From positions 1 through 64,000 of the forward strand of contig CAZVJW010000005.1 in assembly GCA_964627535.1 (NCBI GenBank): DNA of 64,000 nucleotides, read 5' to 3'. This stretch comes from UBA1447 sp964627535 (GTDB taxonomy: Bacteria > Bacillota > Clostridia > Oscillospirales > Acutalibacteraceae). Positions 26,198 to 33,797 of the stretch are shown here, piece after piece (the first letter of the stretch is position 1; every line of letters starts with the position of its first letter). Both the position numbers and the translations under genes were made by a program. The notes under the pieces were generated by a model that did no database searches, was not told where the DNA came from, and saw nothing but the letters and a program-made list of their open reading frames with translations.

Positions 26198-27448
26198 TTA
26201 CATTAATACATATCTTTTGCCGGATGTCAAGGCTATAAAGCCGTAAATCTCAAGTTCTGTCAGCGCGGTGAATACCCCGGCCGGTTCAAGTCCCGATGCC
26301 CGGACTATATCATCGATGTGAATCGGCTCCGTTGAAAACTTTGAATAAACAAGCCGGGTGTTTTCGCTTGTGCTTTCCGGCAAAGTCCTTTTTTGCATAT
26401 GAGGCGCTGCTTTTTGTGAGGGGAACTGCGCAGAAGCCTTTTTTGGCACCGGCGCCGGCAGTGATTTTATAACATTGACGGCGGAAGATCTTTTTTTACT
26501 TCGAACGCCGTCAACAAAATAGGGAACATCTTCAAGAGTTCTTTCAAGTAATTCAATATCAACCATTTCGGGATATCTGAAAGCATATTCTTCAAGAACA
26601 TCCGCCGCGGAAAACACCGGTTTCGCGCCGTCCCGTATCAGTTTGTTTGTCCCTGTGCAGGAGGAGTTGATAATGTTGCCCGGAACAGCAAAAACGTCCC
26701 GACCCTGCTCAAGGGCATAACTTGCCGTAATAAGCGAACCGCTTCTTTCACCGGCCTCAATAACAACCGTACCATAACTTAAACCCGAAATCAACCGATT
26801 GCGAATGGGGAAATTTTGACCCAGTGCTTGCGTATCCGGAGGATATTCGCTTACCACGGCGCCGTTTTCGGCAATTTGAGACCGCATGGCAAAGTTGCGC
26901 ATTAGGTAATCCGCTCCAAGCCCGCAGCCCAAAACGGCAACGGTTTTTCCGTTGGCATACAATGCACCGGTATGGGCCGCGCTGTCAACCCCGAGCGCGC
27001 CCCCGCTTACGACAACCGCGCCTGCTCTTGCGAGGGAAGCGCTGAGCCTGCCCGCGACTTCAACACTGTAGGGGGAAGCGGAACGCGTTCCGACAACCGC
27101 TATGGCCATTTTACCGGTCAAACAACTCAAATCGCCCCAGGTGTACAAAACAACAGGGTAATTTTTTAATTTAAAAAGCATTTGCGGATAATCACTGCAG
27201 TCAGGTGTAATAAGTTTCCAGCTATTTTTGTCGCATTGTTTCACAATATTATCTGCCTGCTCCGGTGAATAGCTTTGAAGGCGCTGGATTTGTTTGTTTG
27301 TAACCGCACCCGTAAGCCGCCATTCGGTCGGACCAGCCTCATACATTTCTTTCGGCGAGCTGAAAGAAGCAACAATTTCATCTGCTCTGCCCTGAATACC
27401 GAGACCGGCTTGCAGCCAGACCCAATAACCGCGCATGTCAATATTCAT
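26198..27448 (-). CDS. dprA: DNA processing protein DprA
   Basis: Single-stranded DNA-binding protein that loads RecA during natural transformation, 416 residues. The Rossmann-like core contains VVGTRSASPYSVEVAGRL near residue 115, SGGALGVDSAAHTGAL near residue 148, and SGLSYGTVVIEAGERSGSL near residue 215. A C-terminal winged helix (about 355-416) ends YGFIALTSGKRYVLM. ATG 27448 overlaps the upstream methyltransferase stop (ATGA), so the start is well supported and translation is coupled. A proline/alanine-rich linker joins the domains. Confidence 0.95.
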   Translation of the reverse strand: MNIDMRGYWVWLQAGLGIQGRADEIVASFSSPKEMYEAGPTEWRLTGAVTNKQIQRLQSYSPEQADNIVKQCDKNSWKLITPDCSDYPQMLFKLKNYPVVLYTWGDLSCLTGKMAIAVVGTRSASPYSVEVAGRLSASLARAGAVVVSGGALGVDSAAHTGALYANGKTVAVLGCGLGADYLMRNFAMRSQIAENGAVVSEYPPDTQALGQNFPIRNRLISGLSYGTVVIEAGERSGSLITASYALEQGRDVFAVPGNIINSSCTGTNKLIRDGAKPVFSAADVLEEYAFRYPEMVDIELLERTLEDVPYFVDGVRSKKRSSAVNVIKSLPAPVPKKASAQFPSQKAAPHMQKRTLPESTSENTRLVYSKFSTEPIHIDDIVRASGLEPAGVFTALTELEIYGFIALTSGKRYVLM

Positions 27449-28230
27449 CTTAAAAGCTCCCACATTATTATCGCCGCACCGGCGGAAGCGTTAAGCGACT
27501 CTGCTTTGCCCCTCATAGGGATTGTTACCTTTTCCGAGCAGGCATCGAGGGTTTCTTTTGATATTCCGGAGCCTTCATTGCCTATAACACAGATGACACC
27601 GCTCCTGACTTTGAGCTTGCTTATATCCATTGCTTCTTTCGAAATTACAGAAGCTATTGTTAGCATACCCTTTTGTACCGCAAAAATCAATAGTGCCGGC
27701 AAATCATCCGTTTCAACAATATGAAGGCGGAGCGAGGAGCCCATTGCCGCCCGTAATGCTTTGGGGTTGTATCTGTCGCATCCTTCGCTGACAATGAGTC
27801 CTGAAATTCCGACCGCTTCCGCAGTTCTGCATATTGCTCCGAAATTGGATGGATCCTGTATTTTTTCCAAGGCAATATATTTTCCGTTGAAGTCTATTTT
27901 ATTACCGTTTTCGTCTTTGTCAAGTGTTTTGCAAACACAAAATACGCCTTGCGGTGACTTGGTATCCGAAAGGCGGCAGCTGATTTCTTCCGTTATTTCA
28001 TAACATTCCGGTGAAGATTTTGCGATAATATTAATATAACCGCCATATTTTTTGATTGCTTCCCCGGTAAAAAAAGCTTGTGAGATCTCTATCCCGCATT
28101 CGGCCGCATCGCTGCAAAGCCGCGCGCCTTCGAGCAGAAAACGGCCGGTTTCGCATCTTGTCTTCGCGCTTTCTTTCAGCAGTGATGCAAACTTGATTTT
28201 ATCATTTGAACGGCTTTCTATTTTATCCAT
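27445..28230 (-). CDS. SpoU/TrmH-family RNA 2'-O-methyltransferase
   Basis: A 261-residue RNA ribose methyltransferase with an N-terminal substrate-binding domain and a C-terminal trefoil-knot SPOUT domain. Knot motifs are visible: ALEKIQDPSNFGAICRTAEA near residue 120, IVSEGCDRYNPKALRAAMGS near residue 150, VIGNEGSGIS near residue 215 and IPMRGKAESLNASAGAAI near residue 237. Such proteins modify 23S rRNA or tRNA; the target is not readable here. It opens the long minus-strand operon and overlaps dprA by four bases. Confidence 0.92.
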   Translation of the reverse strand: MDKIESRSNDKIKFASLLKESAKTRCETGRFLLEGARLCSDAAECGIEISQAFFTGEAIKKYGGYINIIAKSSPECYEITEEISCRLSDTKSPQGVFCVCKTLDKDENGNKIDFNGKYIALEKIQDPSNFGAICRTAEAVGISGLIVSEGCDRYNPKALRAAMGSSLRLHIVETDDLPALLIFAVQKGMLTIASVISKEAMDISKLKVRSGVICVIGNEGSGISKETLDACSEKVTIPMRGKAESLNASAGAAIIMWELLR

Positions 28231-28258
28231 AAATACCTGCCTTTGCCTGTTTCTATTT

Positions 28259-28470
28259 GGAAGAAGTGGATTAGTACTGGAAGGAGGTTGAGAAGTGCGG
28301 CTGCGCCGCGGGAAGATGTGGAGAAGAATAGGGTTACGGTCCTTGTTAATTCGCCCTTTTCATTTTCGTACGATGCTCTACCGCATTGCTATCGGCTCCA
28401 ACTGCTTCTCTGTCGAACTCCAACTTCTTCTCAATTGCTTCTCATGGCGAAGCCATATTTCGCAATCGCT
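28259..28470. repeat. family-B purine/pyrimidine intergenic repeat, copy 2
   Basis: Left part GAAGAAGTGG and GGAGGTTGAGAAGTGCGG, with palindrome GCGGCTGCGCCGC. Right part CCAACTGCTTCTC and CCAACTTCTTCTCAATTGCTTC. The arrangement matches copies at 2262 and 30022. The tail contains further small palindromes (ATGGCGAAGCCAT at 28444, and GGCGGGGGCAAGCCCCGCC near 28475). The 416-bp gap 28231-28646 otherwise holds only the rplT terminators. Confidence 0.65.
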
Positions 28471-28544
28471 TCCCGGCGGGGGCAAGCCCCGCCCGCTAAC
28501 CACTCATATAGTATTATTAAATATGTAAAAAATCAACAACAAAT

Positions 28545-28574
28545 AATAAAAGGGGCAGACCGTTAAGTCTGCCC
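28545..28574 (-). terminator. intrinsic terminator of infC-rpmI-rplT
   Basis: On the minus strand GGGCAGAC-TTAACG-GTCTGCCCC is followed by TTTTATTATTTG, 75 bp after the rplT stop. A second smaller hairpin (AAAGCC / GGCTTT) lies between it and the gene. Confidence 0.85.
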
Positions 28575-28646
28575 ATGCGGAGTTTTATTGTTAAAAGCCT
28601 GTTAAGCTGCTTTCGGCTTTTTCTGTCTTCTCCAATAAAATAATTA

Positions 28647-29003
28647 TCAGGCACTCACTGTTTTAACCTTTTCGACCAACGCCTTAAATGCTGCAGGGTC
28701 CGCAATGGCGATTTCAGAAAGCATTTTGCGGTTTAAGCTGATATCGGCTTTCTTGAGGCCATTGATAAAGGTTGAGTAGTTCATACCGTTTAACTTCGCG
28801 GCTGCGGATATGCGGGTAATCCAAAGGCGGCGGAAGTTGCGTTTGTTTTGCTTGCGTCCGATATATGCATACTGGCCGGATTTCATAACTGCCTGTTTTG
28901 CGGTTTTGAAGAGTCTGCTTTTTGAACCGTAATAACCCTTGGCGAGTTTTAATACTTTATTTCTTCTCTTGCGAGTCATCATCGCACCTTTTACACGAGC
29001 CAT
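28647..29003 (-). CDS. rplT: 50S ribosomal protein L20
   Basis: A 118-residue basic r-protein that is essential for early 50S assembly and, in several bacteria, represses its own operon. It starts MARVKGAMMTRKRRNK and has the family signature KRNFRRLWITRISAAAK around residue 50. It is third in the infC-rpmI-rplT operon, 42 bp after rpmI, and is followed by a terminator. Confidence 0.98.
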   Translation of the reverse strand: MARVKGAMMTRKRRNKVLKLAKGYYGSKSRLFKTAKQAVMKSGQYAYIGRKQNKRNFRRLWITRISAAAKLNGMNYSTFINGLKKADISLNRKMLSEIAIADPAAFKALVEKVKTVSA

Positions 29004-29045
29004 GGTGATTTACCTCCATTATTTTGACAATTTCGCGATATTTGC

Positions 29046-29243
29046 TTATTTGTACGGAATTAAACGCTTAATTTGCTTTTTATTGGTCGCATCGGCCACT
29101 GCGGTCTTGCGCAAATTCCTCTTGCGTTTTGTGCTCTTTTTGGTCAGGATATGTGACATATAAGCATGTGAACGGATAGGCTTGCCGGTTTTGGACATTT
29201 TAAAACGCTTTTTTGCCCCGCTGTGGGTTTTAATTTTGGGCAT
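29046..29243 (-). CDS. rpmI: 50S ribosomal protein L35
   Basis: A 65-residue very basic r-protein starting MPKIKTHSGAKKRFK, with the typical HILTKKSTKRKRNLRK segment. It lies between infC and rplT with 36 bp and 42 bp gaps, and GGAGG precedes the ATG. Length and sequence are standard for the family. Confidence 0.98.
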   Translation of the reverse strand: MPKIKTHSGAKKRFKMSKTGKPIRSHAYMSHILTKKSTKRKRNLRKTAVADATNKKQIKRLIPYK

Positions 29244-29279
29244 TGTTTTTTTCCTCCTTGTGGTTTTTCTATTTTATTT

Positions 29280-29798
29280 CTATTTGACAGCCTTCGGTGC
29301 AAGGAACATCAGCATTTGGCGGCCTTCAAGCTTTGCCGGTTTCTCAATGTTTGCGATATCGGCACAGGCTTCGGCAAACCGGTTCATGTTGGTAATGCCT
29401 ATACCCGGATGGGCCATTTCGCGCCCCCTGAAGCGTATTGAAGCCTTAACTTTGTCCCCGCCGAGAAGGAACTTTCTCGCGTGATCAACCTTTGTATCAA
29501 AATCATGGACATCGATTTTAAGTGAAAGCCGTATCTCCTTAATCTCCACAATTCGCTGGTTTTTCTTTGCTTCTTTTTCCCTTTTTGACTGTTCAAAACG
29601 ATACTTGCCGTAATCCATGATTTTGCAGACAGGCGGAACAGCCTGAGGCGCGATTTTGACCAAATCAAGGTTTTTTTCTTCCGCCAGTTTTAGCGCTTGC
29701 GCGGAAGACATTATCCCCAACTGTTCTCCGTCGTCCGTAACGACCCTAATCTCTTTGTCACGGATGTCCTCGTTTAGTTGTATTTCCTTATTACTGAT
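29280..29798 (-). CDS. infC: translation initiation factor IF-3, probable AUC start
   Basis: Binds the 30S subunit and monitors initiator tRNA and start-codon choice. The full-length product (172 residues) can only be reached by starting upstream of the first ATG. The in-frame sequence begins ISNKEIQLNEDIRDKEIRVV, which matches IF-3 N-termini. No ATG, GTG or TTG occurs there, and the codon at 29798-29796 is ATC, spaced 9 nt from GGAGG. A rare AUU/AUC/AUA start is well known for infC and lets IF-3 repress itself. The later motifs MDYGKYRFEQSKREKE and the C-domain GREMAHPGIG are standard. It heads rpmI-rplT. Confidence 0.93.
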   Translation of the reverse strand: MSNKEIQLNEDIRDKEIRVVTDDGEQLGIMSSAQALKLAEEKNLDLVKIAPQAVPPVCKIMDYGKYRFEQSKREKEAKKNQRIVEIKEIRLSLKIDVHDFDTKVDHARKFLLGGDKVKASIRFRGREMAHPGIGITNMNRFAEACADIANIEKPAKLEGRQMLMFLAPKAVK

Positions 29799-29978
29799 AC
29801 TAAAGCACCTCCAAATGCATTTTCAAACAAATCAAAGCGGGGGCAGCTGTTAACCGTCCCCGCATAAATCAACACAGTAAACAAAGCAATTTACACTTTG
29901 TTAAGTATTGACCTGCGGCGGACATAACCCCGAAGGTGAGAACAAAAGGCGGTTGCCTTAACTGCTCTGCTTTGTTGT
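29799..29978 (-). promoter_or_regulatory. structured leader of the infC-rpmI-rplT operon with attenuator
   Basis: A leader of about 180 nt. The first part contains the hairpin AAGGC-AACC-GCCTT and a CACCTTCGGGGT turn. It ends with an 8-bp stem (GCGGGGAC / GCCCCCGC; the two arms are 29856-29863 and 29837-29844) followed by TTTGATTTGTTTG, which looks like an attenuator 25 nt before the Shine-Dalgarno. Control by L20 or by antitermination is expected from known infC operons; the exact leader class was not identified. Confidence 0.7.
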
Positions 29979-29984
29979 AGGTGT

Positions 29985-30013
29985 ATTTTAACAGCGAAAA
30001 TCTGAAATGTCAA
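29985..30013 (-). promoter_or_regulatory. sigma-A type promoter of infC operon
   Basis: Minus strand: TTGACA, exactly 17 bp, TAAAAT. This is a near-consensus promoter directly upstream of the infC leader. Confidence 0.88.
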
Positions 30014-30021
30014 GTGTTATT

Positions 30022-30163
30022 TTTGAGAAGCAGTAGAGAAGTGCGACTGCGTCGCGGGAAGAAGTTGAGAAGAAGTTGGGGTTAAGGTTATGGCTTAGAA
30101 ATCGTCTCTTTTCGTTTTCCTACTTCTTTTCCACTTCTTTTCAAGCGTCTTCAACTTCTTCTC
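30022..30163. repeat. family-B purine/pyrimidine intergenic repeat, copy 3
   Basis: Left arm TTGAGAAGCAGTAGAGAAGT, palindrome GCGACTGCGTCGC, then GGGAAGAAGTTGAGAAGAAG. The right arm has CCTACTTCTTTTCCACTTC and CTTCAACTTCTTCTCC. It fills the gap between the infC promoter and the ABC permease, ending three bases from the permease stop codon. Confidence 0.7.
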
Positions 30164-30165
30164 CG

Positions 30166-31182
30166 TCAAAGCCGTCTGTACTTTTTCAGCGCAATCACGT
30201 TCAGTACGAAGAGCACGAGAATAAACGCCAGCAGCATGTAGATATATTTCTGTATTTCCGCAATGCCAAAGCCGCGAACCAGCACATGCTGAAGCCCTGA
30301 ACAACCGTAGTATACAGGCATAATATAAGCAAGCTTGCCCAACCCGTAAGGGAAAGTTTCGATGGGGACAATGCCGGAGAAAAACATTTGAGGAATAATG
30401 ACTATGGGTATAAACTGCATAACCTGAAACTCGTTATTGGCAAAGATGGAAACAAAGGCACCCAACGATACCGCTGTAAAGGCTAAAAGGACCATCAGCA
30501 TAACGGCAAGTAAAACGGAACCGGCAAAATCCATCCCCAAAACATATTTTGTAAAAACGGTAACAAGCAAGCTTTGCAGCGCTGCGAATATCCCAAACCC
30601 GAGTGTATAACCCGCCACCACCTCCCAGCGCCGGACAGGGGTTGTCATCAGCCTTTCCAGTGTTCCGTTCTCCCGCTCACGGACAAATGATATCCCGGAA
30701 ATGATAAACACGAAGAAAAACGAGATGACGCCAAGCAGCACATAACCAAAGCTGTCAAATGAAGTCTTACTGCTGTTACCGTATAAATAGGTTATTTCGA
30801 TACTGCCCGTCGGATTAATACCTTCCATTGCCGCTTTGAAGGCTTTGGTGATCCCGGCCGACTTGGTATTGCCTGCGTCGAGCATTTTGATGTGCACACC
30901 GCTTTTGTCCATTGTAACAACCGCATCGGCCTCATCGTTTTTTAGAAGGCTGTCAATATCTGCTTCGCTGCTTATTGCCGTGACGGTCACCTTCTGTTTT
31001 TTTAACTCTGCCGTAACTGCCGAAGGAAAGTTTGTATCAACTGCAATCTTTGGCATATATGAACTTTCACCCAGCAGAAGGTAAATAAACCCTATGATTG
31101 CTAACGGCGCTATAAGTATCAGCGCTAAAGTACGCTTGTCGTTTCCCATCTGCCTGACAATTCTGATAATAAGACCCTTCAT
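30166..31182 (-). CDS. ABC-2 type transporter permease
   Basis: A 338-residue membrane protein of the ABC-2 exporter class. It has one N-terminal transmembrane helix (near residues 18-36), an extracytoplasmic domain of about 130 residues, and five hydrophobic segments in the C-terminal half. The conserved ISFVRERENGTLERLMTTPV lies near residue 165, a hallmark of this permease type. ATG overlaps the ATPase stop by four bases, so the two subunits are coupled. The substrate is unknown; drugs, lipids or peptides are all possible. Confidence 0.9.
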   Translation of the reverse strand: MKGLIIRIVRQMGNDKRTLALILIAPLAIIGFIYLLLGESSYMPKIAVDTNFPSAVTAELKKQKVTVTAISSEADIDSLLKNDEADAVVTMDKSGVHIKMLDAGNTKSAGITKAFKAAMEGINPTGSIEITYLYGNSSKTSFDSFGYVLLGVISFFFVFIISGISFVRERENGTLERLMTTPVRRWEVVAGYTLGFGIFAALQSLLVTVFTKYVLGMDFAGSVLLAVMLMVLLAFTAVSLGAFVSIFANNEFQVMQFIPIVIIPQMFFSGIVPIETFPYGLGKLAYIMPVYYGCSGLQHVLVRGFGIAEIQKYIYMLLAFILVLFVLNVIALKKYRRL

Positions 31183-31907
31183 TGAGCATCACCTGCTTTC
31201 CGCGCGTTAAAAAAGAGTTCCTCAAGGCTGCCGTTTTTTGTTTTTGCTTTCAGGTTTTCCAGGCTGTCATTTTCTATCAAGTTGCCGTTATAGATTAACG
31301 CCGCCCTTTGGCATCTTGCCGCCTCATCCATCACATGGGTGGAAACGACAATTGTTTTGCCTGCCAGACGCAAAGCCTCGAATTGGTCCCAAATCACTTT
31401 GCGAAGCACCGGGTCAATGCCCACTGTCGGCTCATCCAGCAGCAAAATGTTGGGGTCGTGCAGCAGCGCAATTGCCAGCGAAAGCCTCTTTTTCATACCG
31501 CCGGAGTAATTTGCCACCAACAGGTTTTGATCGTCCTGCAGGTCTACAAGCTTCAATGTTTCTTCAACCCGCTGCTTCAGCCGATTCTTGGGCAGCTTGA
31601 ACAGCCTGCCGAAGAACATCAGGTTGTCTCTGCCGGTCAAATCGGTATATACAGCGTCGAACTGCGGCATAAACCCGACACTTTTGATAACGGATATATT
31701 CGGAACCCGCTTGTTCTCAATTCTTATCTCCCCCTCATCGGGTTCGATAGCGCCGGTAATCAGCCGGATAAGCGTTGTTTTGCCGGAACCGGAAGGCCCC
31801 AGCAGACACAATATCTCACCGGCCTGCGCTGTGAGTGAAACATTCTTTAACACATTTTTTTTACCGAAGCTTTTACTGACATTTACCAGCTCAATGCTCT
31901 TTGCCAT
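31179..31907 (-). CDS. ABC transporter ATP-binding protein
   Basis: A 242-residue ATPase partner of the ABC-2 permease. Walker A GPSGSGKTT is near residue 37, Q-loop GFMPQFDAVY near residue 80, signature YSGGMKKRLSLAIALLHDP near residue 132, Walker B ILLLDEPTVGIDP near 153, and the switch histidine in VVSTHVMDEA. ATG 31907 is preceded by AGGAG; the upstream open frame is not family-like. It is co-transcribed with the permease. Confidence 0.93.
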   Translation of the reverse strand: MAKSIELVNVSKSFGKKNVLKNVSLTAQAGEILCLLGPSGSGKTTLIRLITGAIEPDEGEIRIENKRVPNISVIKSVGFMPQFDAVYTDLTGRDNLMFFGRLFKLPKNRLKQRVEETLKLVDLQDDQNLLVANYSGGMKKRLSLAIALLHDPNILLLDEPTVGIDPVLRKVIWDQFEALRLAGKTIVVSTHVMDEAARCQRAALIYNGNLIENDSLENLKAKTKNGSLEELFFNARKAGDAQ

Positions 31908-32030
31908 AAGCACACTCCTAACCGAAATTCCGATATGTGCATAGTACCACAAACCGTAATAATTATCTATATCTTAATGCCGAAATTATTAACCGCGGCC
32001 GATGATGCCGAAAATAATACCGGTTTGCTA

Positions 32031-32059
32031 TTGAAAAGCTGATTCATTCAACGTATAAT
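32031..32059 (+). promoter_or_regulatory. sigma-A type promoter of the DUF3048 gene
   Basis: TTGAAA at 32031-32036, 17-bp spacer, TATAAT at 32054-32059; the start codon is 40 bp downstream with AAAGGGG before it. Confidence 0.82.
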
Positions 32060-32098
32060 ACTTATCATAATTAACTTGCGCCGAAAGGGGAAAATTAT

Positions 32099-33232
32099 AT
32101 GCCGGACACAAACAGTAAAGAAACGAAAAAATCCTCTAAAAATCGTCTCATAGTTTTTGCGGTTGCTGTTCTTTTAATCGTTGCGCTGATTGCGGGGATA
32201 TTTATATGGGGCAAACATGTTAAGAATAAAGCCGAATCGTCTGTTCCGACAACACAGCAGACAACGGAGACGCCGGCAACCGAACCACCGACAACACAAG
32301 CTGTCTTGGTACGAAACATTAACCCGCTGACCGGGCTTCCCGGGTTTAACGAAGCCGCTTTCGGTAAAAGACCTATTGCCGTTGTAGTGGAAAATTCTCC
32401 GGACGCAAGGCCGCAGTGGGGGCTTTGCTCGCCGGATATCGTTATTGAAGGCGTTGTTGAAGGCGGCATAACCCGCATGCTTTGGCTTTATGCGGATGTC
32501 AATACAATGCCGAAAGTCGGTCCTGTTCGCAGCGCCAGGCATGATTTTGTTGAGATGGCAGAGGGCCTAAATGCGACATATATTCACTGGGGCGGAAGTC
32601 AAAATGCTTATGATGCTATTGCAATCAGAAAAATTGATCATATAGATGGTATGGATTATTCGGGTAAATATTTCTTCCGTGACAATTCGCGGAATGTCGC
32701 TTCCGAACATACCGGATACACAAAAGGGGAAAGCATTGCCAAGGGACTTAGCGATCTGAACATAAACACAGAATTAAACTCTGCCTATTATTCGCCGTTT
32801 AAATTTTCTGCCCAGGGTACACCGGTAACCCTCTCCGGAGGAACCTGCCAAAGTATTGCCCTTGCTTTCTCTTCAAATTATAAGCATACATTCAAATTCA
32901 ACTCAGCAGACAAACTATATTACAACTATATAAACTCAAAGTCGATGGTTGAAGATGGCGGCAAACAGATGTCTGTGACAAACGTGATTGTTCTATATTG
33001 CCTCGTTACTCCTTTGAATGATTACTTACACCATATAGAAATGGATCTCACTGGCGGCAACGGTGTTCTTGCTGCCAATGGCGGTTATGAAAATATAACA
33101 TGGAAAAAAGGCGCTCCAAACGATATGTTAAAGCTTTATTCAGCTGACGGAAGCGAGCTTAAACTTAACGCCGGCAAATCATTCATCGGATTTGTACCGA
33201 CATCGCAGGCGGATAATACGGTAATCAACTGA
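32099..33232 (+). CDS. membrane-anchored DUF3048 (YerB-like) protein
   Basis: A 377-residue protein with a short basic cytoplasmic N-terminus, one transmembrane segment (about residues 17-38) and a Thr/Pro/Glu-rich linker (about 45-72). A DUF3048 extracellular domain follows. Family features include NPLTGLP near residue 78, KRPIAVVVENSPDARPQWGL near residue 90, and VGPVRSARHDFVEMAEGL near residue 140. It resembles Bacillus YerB. No biochemical function is established for the family. It stands alone with its own promoter; its probable terminator (33518-33552) has been pushed away by an inserted hairpin-rich element. Confidence 0.88.
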   Translation: MPDTNSKETKKSSKNRLIVFAVAVLLIVALIAGIFIWGKHVKNKAESSVPTTQQTTETPATEPPTTQAVLVRNINPLTGLPGFNEAAFGKRPIAVVVENSPDARPQWGLCSPDIVIEGVVEGGITRMLWLYADVNTMPKVGPVRSARHDFVEMAEGLNATYIHWGGSQNAYDAIAIRKIDHIDGMDYSGKYFFRDNSRNVASEHTGYTKGESIAKGLSDLNINTELNSAYYSPFKFSAQGTPVTLSGGTCQSIALAFSSNYKHTFKFNSADKLYYNYINSKSMVEDGGKQMSVTNVIVLYCLVTPLNDYLHHIEMDLTGGNGVLAANGGYENITWKKGAPNDMLKLYSADGSELKLNAGKSFIGFVPTSQADNTVIN

Positions 33233-33253
33233 ATTGAAAAATAAACATCCTTA

Positions 33254-33516
33254 ATCAAAACCACGCGTTGAACGCGTGGTATGCACAAGCCCTAAAAGGG
33301 CATATTACTGGCGAAGCGTCTCAAGATGCACTGAAAAGATTGTCAGTTGCATTACTAGCCCAACCGCCCGTAAACGGGCAAGATTTCTGAACTCGGTTCT
33401 AATATAACTATTAAAACTCATTGGTTTCTTCGCTTCGCTTTGAAGAAGCGAAATCCCTCAAAGGGTTCTATACCACCAGCAAAGCTGGTGGTTGAAGGAA
33501 CTAACGTTCCAATTCA
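33254..33516 (+). mobile_element. hairpin-chain element, possible non-autonomous IS605-type remnant
   Basis: Non-coding block of successive perfect hairpins: ACCACGCGTTGAACGCGTGGT (33260-33280), GCCCTAAAAGGGC (33289-33301), GCCCGTAAACGGGC (33366-33379), CCCTCAAAGGG (33455-33465), ACCACCAGCAAAGCTGGTGG (33472-33491) and GGAACTAACGTTCC (33497-33510). A stem-loop near each end and a TTCAA right border with no target duplication resemble IS200/IS605 ends and their guide-RNA-like right ends. There is no tnpA or tnpB. A stand-alone structured RNA is the alternative. The class is inferred. Confidence 0.5.
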
Positions 33517-33517
33517 A

Positions 33518-33552
33518 AGAGGCAGGCAGATTGTTTCTGCTTGCCTCTTTTA
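33518..33552 (+). terminator. intrinsic terminator, probably of the DUF3048 gene
   Basis: AGAGGCAGGCAGA / TCTGCTTGCCTCT is a 13-bp stem with one G-T pair and a five-base loop, followed by TTTTA. It lies 286 bp after the gene's stop, beyond the hairpin-chain element. Confidence 0.85.
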
Positions 33553-33592
33553 TCATATGCTAAGGTGTGATTATAAGCGAATTACAGCATCT

Positions 33593-33698
33593 GATACTAA
33601 TTCACGATTAAAAATCCTCTAAAAAATCAAGCAAAAGCTTTGATTTATGCTGTTTTTCGCGGATTTTTTAGTTAGGTTTTTATGAGTAATCAGTATGA
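33593..33698 (+). repeat. family-A MITE-like repeat, copy 2 (short form)
   Basis: GATACTAATTCACGATT at the left and GAGTAATCAGTATGAC at the right, with the shared core AATCAAGCAAAAGCTTTGAT. It lacks about 35 bp in the middle compared with the copies at 11761 and 61837. The rest of the 565-bp gap between the DUF3048 and ligase genes holds the hairpin-chain element, its terminator and no gene. Confidence 0.75.
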
Positions 33699-33797
33699 CT
33701 ATTTATATAATGCATTAATTGCTTCATAATAATCCACCCGGTACCGGAACAAACCGACAGCTCTCATCTGTTTATAGTCATTGCACCTTAACAATTC

